Shown here piece by piece: positions 38,001 through 46,487 of a stretch of DNA of 64,000 nt. Each line of letters starts with the position of its first letter. Position 1 is the first letter of the stretch. Location: positions 39,780-103,779 of the forward strand of contig JWZX01003269.1 in assembly GCA_001275005.1 (NCBI GenBank). Direction: 5' to 3'. The position numbers were made by a program, and so were the translations under genes. The notes below the pieces were generated by a model. It did no database searches. It was not told the DNA's origin and saw nothing but the letters and a program-made list of their open reading frames with translations. Source of the DNA: Chrysochromulina tobinii (Eukaryota; Haptophyta; Prymnesiales; Chrysochromulinaceae).

Positions 38001-40275
38001 GCCCGCATCGATACCCGTGCATTGGCTGCGGCGCGGCCTGCTGCGCGGCCTGTTGGGGTCCCTCCTCTGCCAACTCCTCTGCCGCCTCCCCCCCGGCCTC
38101 CTCAAGGTCGTCATGGACGTTAGCCGGCTTTGCGGCGTCGAGCATCGCGTCAATCTCCTCGGCGGTGGGCGGTGGGCGCAGGTCGGCCGTTGGGTCGAAG
38201 ACCGCGTCGGCGCCGTGAGAGAGCATCCGATAGAGCTCCTGAACCGACAGCTTGCCCATGTCGCCCCCCTCGTCGCCCTCGTCCGCCGCCTCGAGCAGCG
38301 CGACGCCGGCGCCGCCCTCGCCCGCTTTCTTGATGACGAGCGCGTCGAGCAGCAGCTTCTGGCGCGCGCGGAGCAGCACGCGCTCCTCGAACGTGGATGG
38401 TGAGATCAGCCGGTAGATCTTGACCTGCTTGGTCTGTCCGATCCGATGTGCTCGGTCCTGTGCCTGCAAGTCGACCTGCGGATTGTAGCAAGTGTCGTAC
38501 AGGACGACGACGTCGGCGGTGGCGAGGTTGATGCCCTGGCCGCCCGCGCGCGTCGAGATCAAGTAGAGGAACGCCTCGGAGCCCGGCGCGTTGAATGAGC
38601 GCATGTCCATCTCGCGCGCGATCCGATTGGTCGTGCCGTCCAGCCGGAAGTAGGCGCGCCCGCGCGCCCCCCAACGGTCGGCGACGTACTCCTCGAGGAC
38701 ATCGAGGGAGAGCGTATACTGCGAGAAGATCAGCGCACGCGAGCCGGCCGCCTTGCACCGCACGAGCAGACGGTCGAGCATCGCCAGCTTGCCCGACGCC
38801 GCTATGAGGCTCGGGCCGACCAGCGCACGGAGAGTCGCCTCGTCCTCGCGTGCGGCGGCGGAGAGATGGGAGCTGTCCATCGGTGGCAGCTTGATGAAGG
38901 ACGAGCCCGCGGCTGCCGCGTGCTTGGCGGCAGCCGCCGCGCGATCGCGGTCGATGGTCAGCGCAATCGCCTTCGGGTGGTTACACACCTTTTGGAGCTG
39001 CATCAGGCGGCTCTGCAGCTGCGCCACCGTCAGGAGGCCGCTCCCGTCGCTCCCGTCGCTCCCGCCGCTCCCGCCGCTCCCGCCGCCGCCCTCGAGCCCG
39101 CCGCCCTCGAGCACGTCGTCTGCGCTCGCCGTCTGCAGCAGCCTCCGATACCATGCACGTTGCAGCGGCATGAGCGGCGGCTTGAGGACGTACTCGACCT
39201 TAGGCAAAAGGCTTGTCTCAACTTGCGACTTGACGCGGCGCAACATAAGGCTCTCGAGAAGGAGGCGCGCCTGCGCGACGGCGGAGTGGTCCATCTGGCC
39301 ACCGTCGAGACCCACGCGCGCCGCGCCGTCAAACGACTCGGAGCTCAGCGTGCCCGGAAGGATGTACGAGAGCAGCGCCCACAGCTCGTGGAGGTTGTTT
39401 TGGAGCGGCGTGCCGGTGAGCAGCAGACGGAAGGGGATGGGGAGGCGGGCGAGCGAGGCGCAGAGGGAGGAGGCCTCGTTCTTGAGCCGATGGCCCTCGT
39501 CGATCGTGATCGTGTGGAACAGGAACGCCTCCGTGAAGAAGGCCTCCTCCGCCCGCAGGGTGTCGTACGTAGTGAGGTAGACGTCGTACTCCGCCTGCAC
39601 TACCGCCGCCGAGTGGAGGAGGCGGTCGCGCTCGCTGGCACTGCCGTAGATCTTGACGAAGGAAAGCTCGGGGGTGAAGCGCTTCAGCTCGTTTGCCCAG
39701 TTCTGGAGCACGGCCAGCGGCGTCACAACGAGGTGTGGCCCGGGCAGGCCGGCCGCCTTGAGCCGCGAGAGGAATGCGAGTGTCTGTATGGTCTTGCCCA
39801 GCCCCATCTCGTCGCCGAGGATGCCGCCCGTGCCGACAGCGTATTGCGCGAGCAGCCAGTTGACGCCCTCGCACTGGTACGCGCGCAACTGTGCTTTGAT
39901 GTACGGCTCGTGCGCGCCGATGGTGAGAGGCTTGGCCTTCGCCAGGACGGCCGCGCCGCCTGCTGTCAGCCTGGCCATCGCGTCGGCGGAGACGAAGGGT
40001 GCCAGTGCCGCCTTATTTTGCTCGAAAAACCCGGCGGCTCGCGAACTGATCTCTTTGTGCACGGCACGCACGGCGCGGATTCGCTTCTGAAGGCCCGAGT
40101 TCTTTGAGTCAGATCCCACGCAGCCGTCGCACCGCCACTCCTTGCTGTCGGGCCACGCACGCAGGCCGGCACAGTTGAGGTGATACTTGGTCTTGCACCC
40201 ACGGCACTTGATCAGATCGTCATGCGACTCGGCGTCGCCACGGCAAACGGAGCACCACACGCCGGATGTGGCCAT
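35042..40275 (-). CDS. SNF2 chromatin remodeler with PHD, XRE-like HTH, MBD and Tudor-like domains
   Basis: Exons 40275-35647 and 35545-35042 join across a 101-bp intron (CAG/GTGAGC...CTGCGCAG, phase 0), giving 1710 residues. The order is: PHD finger (7-52, CSVCRGD...CDGC); SNF2 ATPase with GDEMGLGKT (about 158) and DEGHRLKN (about 262); helicase C with STRAGGQGINL and QDRAHRIGQ (about 585-615); three HTH modules with RSHAELV...LTQKQFAQRV near 805, 925 and 1018; a second zinc-finger cluster (CGDGGEIIECTVCPRSYHLS, about 1155-1220); an MBD (GWYTKTGWYNKQ then, across the splice, YFINTQGKRFRSRAEIARHF); and a tail with DEWLDWFTWEEEG, Tudor/SAWADEE-like. ATP-dependent nucleosome remodelling guided by histone marks and methylated DNA is inferred. 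It is nuclear. A poly-Gln/His run precedes the tail. Confidence 0.93.
37420..37890. repeat. Duplicated HTH-coding segment, about 110 bp near-identical
   Basis: Copies at about 37420-37530 and 37780-37890 share cacgctgagcaaattgcttc and the following 90 bases almost exactly. Each encodes one HTH of the SNF2 protein. The third HTH is more divergent. Confidence 0.85.
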
Positions 40276-40491
40276 CGCGCCGGCGGCGGTGAGAGGGCGA
40301 CCGCTTCGGGGAGTGGTGCGGTGAGAGGGCGACGGCTTCGGGGAGTGGTGCGTCCAAAAGACTTAACTTAGCGTTTGTGTCATGTTTTGCAGGCCCACTC
40401 AACGCCAGCATTTCACACGCCGTCAGTTTTGTAGTGGTGTTTTTGTCTTGGGCACATCACGTCATCAAGCGCGGCCACGGAGACCAGCCAA
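40276..40491. promoter_or_regulatory. Shared divergent promoter region, SNF2 and PGDH genes
   Basis: A 216-bp spacer between opposite starts. A direct repeat, ggtgagagggcgac(c/g)gcttcgg, occurs twice near 40290 and 40320. Confidence 0.4.
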
Positions 40492-41958
40492 ATGCTTGCG
40501 CGATACAGTGTCGCGCCGACAGCCGTGCGCTTTGCGCGCCGCGGCCTCGCTAGCGCTACCAACGCCGAGATCGCCCTGCTCAAGGAGCTTCTCGCAAAGG
40601 CGCAGGAACGTGAGTTGGCGGCGGCGCGTGCGGCCGCGGCCGCCGCGGCCGCTGAGGCCGGCGGCAACCGCTTCCAGATTCAGACCTTCGACAAAATCTC
40701 GCCCTCGGGCCTGGAGCGGTTCCCGGCGACCGCCTTCATGCTCACTGGCTCGTCGGGCAAGCTGCCCGAGGGCACGGAACCGGAGCCGCACGCCATCCTG
40801 CTGCGCAGCTACAAGCTGGCGGCTGAGGAGGTGAAGCCCACTGTTCGTGCCATTGCGCGGTGCGGCGCCGGCACGAACAACATCCCGATCGAGGAGATGA
40901 CGAAGGTCGGCATCCCGGTCTTCAACACGCCGGGCGCAAACGCCAACTCCGTGAAGGAGCTTGTGCTCGCCGGTCTGTTGCTCGCCTCGCGCGACATCGT
41001 GGGCGGCATCTTGCACACGAAGAACAAGATCGTGCCGGAGGAGAAGGAGCACAAGAAGATCGAGAAGCGTATCGAGAAGGACAAGAGCTTGTTTGGCGGG
41101 CAGGAGCTGCTCGGCAAGACGCTGGGCATCTGCGGCCTCGGCAACATCGGCGCGATGGTGGCCGAGTCGGCCCTCGCCCTTGGCATGAAGGTTGTTGGCT
41201 ATGACCCGAAACTGTCCGTCGATGCGGCTTGGCGGCTCTCGTCGAAGGTGGAGCGGTGCGATTCGCTCGAGGATGTCTTCTCGAAGTCCGACTACGTCTC
41301 GGTCAACATGCCCTACATCAAGGGCGTCACCCACGGCGCGATCTCGGCTGCTGTTCTCGCCAAGATGAAGCCCACCTGCCACTTGCTCAACTTTGCACGT
41401 GGCGAGATCGTCGACGGCCAGGCGCTCCTCCAGCTGTATGAGAACGGGCACAAGGGCCGGTACATCTGCGACTTTGCGGACGAGGGCATGCAGAACCACC
41501 CCAAGTTCATGTGCATCCCGCACTTGGGCGCCTCGACCGAGGAGGCTGAGGACAACTGCGCGGCGATGGCGGCAAACCAAGTGATCAACTTCCTGGAGAC
41601 AGGCTCGATCATTAATTCGGTCAACTTCCCCACGGCGCACCTGGCGCCGCAAAAGGGGCACACGCGCCTGTGCATCGTGAACCAGAACATCCCCGGTGTG
41701 CTGGGCGCGATCACCACCCTGATGGGCCAGCGCGGCATCAACATCGCGCAGCAGCTCAACACGTCCCGAGACAAGATCGCGTACAACGTGCTCGACCTGC
41801 AGGACTTCCCCGAGGACGCTGACAAGTCGGCCGCCCTGCAGAAGGAGCTCGCGAGCATCACCGGCGTCCTGTCGACGCGTCTGATCTGGACCGGCTCTGT
41901 CTCAGAGGGCCCGAGCAACTTCGTCACCATCGCCTCGCAGGGCGCTGCCCAGTGCTAG
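40492..41958 (+). CDS. D-3-phosphoglycerate dehydrogenase
   Basis: 488 residues. Oxidises 3-phosphoglycerate in the first step of serine synthesis with NAD. Visible features are: a basic, hydroxylated N-terminus (MLARYSVAPTAVRFARRGLA) typical of mitochondrial or plastid targeting; ARCGAGTNNIPIEEM; the Rossmann GLGNIG near 215; LNFARGEIVDG with the catalytic Arg; DFADEGM with the Glu; and PHLGASTEEAEDN with the His. A C-terminal ACT domain follows (HTRLCIVNQNIPGVLGAITT). A Lys/Glu-rich insert (PEEKEHKKIEKRIEKDKS) precedes the Rossmann fold. There is no intervening ASB domain, so it resembles the shorter PGDH class with only an ACT domain. Confidence 0.95.
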   Translation: MLARYSVAPTAVRFARRGLASATNAEIALLKELLAKAQERELAAARAAAAAAAAEAGGNRFQIQTFDKISPSGLERFPATAFMLTGSSGKLPEGTEPEPHAILLRSYKLAAEEVKPTVRAIARCGAGTNNIPIEEMTKVGIPVFNTPGANANSVKELVLAGLLLASRDIVGGILHTKNKIVPEEKEHKKIEKRIEKDKSLFGGQELLGKTLGICGLGNIGAMVAESALALGMKVVGYDPKLSVDAAWRLSSKVERCDSLEDVFSKSDYVSVNMPYIKGVTHGAISAAVLAKMKPTCHLLNFARGEIVDGQALLQLYENGHKGRYICDFADEGMQNHPKFMCIPHLGASTEEAEDNCAAMAANQVINFLETGSIINSVNFPTAHLAPQKGHTRLCIVNQNIPGVLGAITTLMGQRGINIAQQLNTSRDKIAYNVLDLQDFPEDADKSAALQKELASITGVLSTRLIWTGSVSEGPSNFVTIASQGAAQC

Positions 41959-42709
41959 AGACGCCCAACGGCACCGCCACGGGGCACCTGCTGGCGACGG
42001 AGTGTTGCGAGCTCTTGCGTGCAAGTGCGGCCTGCCGGGCTCTCGGCACTCGAGATGGGGAGAGGTCAATCGTTAAACGACGGGTGCGCCTCACCATATG
42101 GCGGCGCTGCGATGCGGCGTGACCGGGCGAGGGGTGCGCGGGGGCATGTCGAACAGCTTTTGCCTTTCGTTCCGGCTGAAGCTAGACGGGCATACACCGC
42201 ACGCGGGTTCGCCCAAGTCCGCGTGCGGCTACTCCCAACCCATGACATGTCGTCCGCGGAGGTAACGTAAGTAAACGTAAGTATTTCGGGGCACGTACCG
42301 GATACGCAAATATTCGTTCAAACGTAATCGATATTATTTTTAAGACCGTGGCCGCGGGAGCTCGGCTGTGAACCTCGCGGAACTCTCGCGAGCTCACCAT
42401 GGAGCTCACGTCTCACGACCTCTCACCTCAGACGCCAGGCCACCGCGCTCGTCGCCCGGCGGTCGTCCAAGCGCGATGTCGGGTCGCTCCCCCGCGGCGG
42501 GCGCCAGCGCCGCCGCGCCACCGTGCTGGCCCCATGCGCGGCATGCGGCGCTCTCGCCCACGCACGTGGTTAGTATCGCATGCCCGCCACGCACCTCTCA
42601 AAGCACCTCGCCCCGACGCCGCATCTCGCTGCCCGACTTGCCTAATATGGACCTCTTCTAGGTGCTGTCGACAGCATAGCTTCAAGTTGCCTACGTAGGA
42701 GCAAACGGA
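41959..42709. other. Intergenic, nothing recognised
   Basis: A convergent 3' spacer. Open frames here are Arg/Pro-rich without domain sequence. AT-richer around 42260-42350. Confidence 0.4.
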
Positions 42710-44609
42710 TCAGTCGACTTCTTCTCTGTGTTCCCCCCATGATGGCGGCGCCGAGGAGTCCGTGGCATTGCCGCTTGGCTCCTGGGCCTTTCCATGCCCC
42801 GCTTGCGGCAGCGGCTCCTGCAGATGGCGCTCGATGGTCGCGGCGAGGTCCTTGCGCCCCTTCTTGGTCGCTACCGCCGACGGCGTCTCACCGTCGTCAT
42901 TCTTGAGCGTCGCGTCCGCGCCGTGCTTCAGGAGCCATTCGACGGAGAAGGCCTGCCCACTGCTGCACGCCGAGTGGAGAACTGTCGATTCGGACGTATT
43001 CCGCGCGTTCACGTCCGCGCCGAGAGAGAGGAGCCATTCGAGGATCCGTAGCTCGCCGCTCGCCGCAGCCCCAGTGCATCGCGGTGTGCCCGATGCCGCG
43101 TGCCTTGTAGCGAACCAGCTGATCGGCCCCATGCTCGGCCAGCAACGCCTCCATCTCTTGCCGCTGCCCAGATTTCGCCGCCTTGATCCACTGCTCGCCC
43201 GCGGGCCCCGCGGGCGTCGCAGGCTTCGAAGCGGCCGGCTTGGCGCCCTCCGGTTGGGGCGGCGCGGGCTTGGGCGTCGCCGCCGGTTTGGCGCTGCTGC
43301 TGCTGCTGCTGCTGCTGCTGCAATGATTACGATCCCCATTACGATCCCCCTGGGACGGAGCGCCGGCAGCGTCGTTGGCTGTTGGAAGCTCACCCTCGCG
43401 TAACGAGGCGCGTAGGTCCTCGAGCCCCTTGAGTAGCGCCGCGTTCTGCGGTTCGATCGCGAGGCCGGCCTTGTAGGCCTTCATCGCATCCTTGTACTCG
43501 CCTTTCAAGATGAGGGCCGCGCCCTTCCGGCTGTAACCCTTTGCCCAGTCGGGAGCCAGCTTGATGCACTCGTTTGCATCGGACAGTGCCTCGGAGGCGT
43601 TGCCGAGTGACGCGTGCGCGCCCGAGCGATTTGAGTAGAGCACGTAATTCTTGGGCGTCAGCCGAATCGCCGCACCAAAGTGCTTCACCGCCGCGGTATA
43701 GTCGCCCCGGCCGAAGGCGTCGTTGCCGAGCGCCTTAGCGCGCTCAGCGCCCGCCTGCTGCGCCGCGCTCGCGTCCTCGTCGTCGCTGTCGTCGAGGGCG
43801 TCCAGCTTCGACTGCATGGGCGCGCTCGCCTTCTTTGGAGGCGACGGCGGCTTCTCGGCGGGGGCCTCGGATGGCGGAGCCGGAGCGGCAGGCGGAGGGG
43901 GCGCAGGCGCAGGCGCGGGAGCGGAATTTTGCTTGGGCTCAGCCATGGGCTTGGCCGCGAGTGCGGGCGCGGCTTTGTCGAGGACCTCGCGCAGGAGCTG
44001 CCTGAGCTCAGCCTTCTCGGACACACCGTCAGTGTCCACCTTACTCAGCTTGAGCGCCTGCTTCATCTCCGCCACCTTCCACGTGCCCTCATCGCGAGCC
44101 TGAAGCTCGGAGAGCAGCGAGGGAAGCACCGCCTGCGCCCCTGCCTCGGCGATGTTGCGCGCGATCTGGCTGTGGCCCTTCTCGACGGCAACGTCGTATG
44201 CAGTCTGGTCGTCGGTGTTAACGAGCTTCGTGTCGCAGCCAGCTGAGAGCAGCATATTTACAACAGCACTCTGCCCGTTTTGTGATGCCGTGTGCAGCGG
44301 CGTGGAGTTGGCATTGTTGATCGCGTTCACGTTGTGGCCCTCATCTAGGAGCCACTTGGCGAGGCTCGCGTAGCCTTTGGACGCTGCCCAGTGCAGCGCC
44401 GTGTGGCCAATCATGCCCAGTGAGCAACCGAGCCCGTTGTATTCGAGAACGCGGGAGTCCTCGCGGAGCAGTGGCTCCATGGAGGTCCGGTCACCGCGCT
44501 TAGCAGCGTCGAGCCAGGCCTTGCCGCCAGGCGGCGGCGGGTTCGGGCATGATTTGGACTTGCGTGACCACTCGGGCCAACCTGGTGGTGGGCCTTGATC
44601 TTCAGCCAT
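42710..44609 (-). CDS. Ankyrin-TPR-ankyrin protein with a one-base frameshift
   Basis: The N-terminal frame contains a W-rich start (PGWPEWSRKSKSCPNPPPPG), three ankyrin repeats (HTALHWAASKGYASLAKWLL and following), a Pro/Ala linker, three TPRs (AKALGNDAFGRGDYTAAVKH) and a Ser run. At about 43069-43072 (minus strand TGGGGC) the ankyrin phase GHTAMHW leaves frame and the remaining repeats (ASGELRILEWLLSLGADVN, LHSACSSGQAFSVEWLL) continue in the next frame to a stop at 42710. One extra G explains the break exactly. It may be a sequencing error in a G run or a true mutation; without correction the protein ends in scrambled sequence near 42897. It is probably a cytosolic scaffold or co-chaperone. 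The start is the ATG giving MAEDQGPPPG. Confidence 0.8.
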
Positions 44610-44770
44610 TCGGCGGGCTGCGAAGGCGCGAGAACTGGCGCGAGGCAGGAGACTTCGCGACAGACTGGAGATTCCGTTACGCAAGTGGATGCGGACATTC
44701 AAGAACCGAATGCGATTCAGAGTTTGGTGCACGGCCTTGAGACCATTCACTGCATTTTCACACGATACAC
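44610..44770. promoter_or_regulatory. Shared divergent promoter region
   Basis: A 161-bp gap between the ankyrin-TPR and coiled-coil genes. No consensus box was recognised. Confidence 0.3.
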
Positions 44771-46249
44771 ATGCTGCTCAGTGCCTTCGCCTATGCAGCC
44801 GACCATGATTCGCTTAGGCAGCGCCTCGAAGACTCGGAGCATTCGCTCAAACTGCACATACATATGCTCGCAGAGCAGCAGAGGCAGTACAACGAGCTTG
44901 AGGCCAAGCTGAAAGGGCAGCAGCAAGAGGGGCAGCCTCGAGCGCAAGCGCCGCCGATTCCACCGGCATCAATCGCCGTCGGTGAGGAGCCAGAGCGGCA
45001 GCACGTTCAGCGCGAACGCCAACTCGAAGCGGCCATCCGTGCCCTCTCAGGAAGGGCCGAGCGCACGCTGCTGCGCGAGGTGTTGCGCAGCTGGCGCTCC
45101 CACTGCGACAAGGTGCTGATGCTCGGCCACATGCGCGCCGCGCTCTCGCGCAAAGCAAGCGAATGGGCATCGTCGTCATCATCTATAATCGACGATTCGA
45201 CGCTAATAGCGATGGCCGAGGACGAAAATCTGGATACGGACGCTGGTCCGCTGCCGTCAGCTCCGGTGCCGCCGCCGCCGCTGCTACCGCCGCTACCGCC
45301 ACTGCCATCGGCTCCGATGCAGGAGGCGGCGCACTCACCGCCCGCCGTCAAGGCGGCGGGCTCGCCGCTTTTGCCACCGGGCCTCGTGAGCCGGCTACGT
45401 TGGCGGCTCGCGCTCAGCGAGGTATGCCGAAGGCAACGCTCCGCACGCCACCTCGCGACCCCGGCGGCACCTTGCGCACCACCTCTGCCAGTACCCTCTC
45501 CAGCAGGGGCTGGCAAGGGTGGAGTGGCGCCGGCGGTGCTGCCAGCGACCGGCCTGAGTGTTGGGCTCCAGGCAGCAGCTCGGGAGGCGCCGGTGGGCGG
45601 GGCGGAGGCGCCGCTCCCTCTCAAAATCCTCTCAAAGCTCCTCCCAGCGTCGCCCGAGAGCTTCGTCGCCAGCGCCGACGGCCACTCGGTGCGCCTGCAG
45701 CACCTGACGACCGAGAACAAGTTCCTGCGCGAGCGCGTCCTCACGCTCGAGGCGTCGATGCAGCAGCTGCAGCGCGAGTTCAGTGAGAAGCGCGAGCTCC
45801 TGCGTCACACATACGTCCTCTATCATCGACTGCTCCGTGACCCGGCCTCGGAGCGCCACGCATATGTACCCGCGAGCCCGGAACGCGTGGACGCGTGGGC
45901 CCTCAAGGGGCTGGCTCTCTTCCGCTCGCGTGACACTGTGCAGCAGGAGGCCGACATTGCCGACGGAATGGAAGCGGTGCTCGAAGACACCTTGCGGCTC
46001 AACATTCATCTCAACGTGCAGGTGGAGCAGCTGAAGAAGATAGTGGCCGCCGCGGCCGCGGCAGGCGCGGAGCTGCAGAGCGATGTGGCGAGCGCTAAAG
46101 GCGTGGCTCGCACCACGGAGCCGGCGATGGCGATGGCCGCCGCATCTTCGTCTGTCCGCAGCAGCAGCAGCAGCAGCAGCAGCAGTACCACGGTAGGCGC
46201 TTTGCCACCCTCACGCGAGTTTCGGCGTTCGTTGAACCTCTATGATTGA
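44771..46249 (+). CDS. Coiled-coil protein, CCDC186-like C-terminal segment
   Basis: 492 residues. An N-terminal coiled coil (SLRQRLEDSEHSLKLHIHML) is followed by an SFI1-like helical unit (TLLREVLRSWRSHCDKVLML), a long Pro/Ala linker, and a second coiled coil from about residue 310 (LTTENKFLRERVLTLEASMQ). The part EKRELLRHTYVLYHRLLRD...LEDTLRLNIHLNVQVEQLKK resembles the conserved end of CCDC186-like vesicle-tethering proteins, as I recall it. A Ser run (agc repeat) lies near the C-terminus. A Golgi or vesicle role is only a suggestion. Membrane segments are absent apart from a weakly hydrophobic first 15 residues. Confidence 0.6.
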   Translation: MLLSAFAYAADHDSLRQRLEDSEHSLKLHIHMLAEQQRQYNELEAKLKGQQQEGQPRAQAPPIPPASIAVGEEPERQHVQRERQLEAAIRALSGRAERTLLREVLRSWRSHCDKVLMLGHMRAALSRKASEWASSSSSIIDDSTLIAMAEDENLDTDAGPLPSAPVPPPPLLPPLPPLPSAPMQEAAHSPPAVKAAGSPLLPPGLVSRLRWRLALSEVCRRQRSARHLATPAAPCAPPLPVPSPAGAGKGGVAPAVLPATGLSVGLQAAAREAPVGGAEAPLPLKILSKLLPASPESFVASADGHSVRLQHLTTENKFLRERVLTLEASMQQLQREFSEKRELLRHTYVLYHRLLRDPASERHAYVPASPERVDAWALKGLALFRSRDTVQQEADIADGMEAVLEDTLRLNIHLNVQVEQLKKIVAAAAAAGAELQSDVASAKGVARTTEPAMAMAAASSSVRSSSSSSSSSTTVGALPPSREFRRSLNLYD

Positions 46250-46487
46250 AAAAGGTATGTTACGGTTCCGCTACGTTCATATACTCATTGTCAGTGTTTT
46301 GTTCGCCTTGAAAATAAGCTCTCAGGGTTCAACACAGTCCGATTTATCAATGCCGTGCACGCATGCTGTTCCGGCCCTGTCTGAAGTTCTGATTTCGATG
46401 GACTATTCACTCCGCCGCCTGTCATGGGCGGCGGGGCCGACTCTCGTGCAACTTCTGTGCAACTTCCTCGTCGGTTCGCAGCGCGGC
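46250..46487. other. Convergent 3' spacer
   Basis: Short AT-richer spacer between convergent genes; nothing recognised. Confidence 0.4.

Noticed and set aside
35965-40107. Long plus-strand open frames (479, 323 and 413 residues) across the SNF2 gene
   Set aside because: They are antisense to a gene with continuous domain sequence and are Arg/Leu/Pro-rich without motifs, as expected from GC-rich codon bias.
40465-41661. 398-residue minus-strand frame over phosphoglycerate dehydrogenase
   Set aside because: It mirrors the PGDH gene and carries no recognisable domain.
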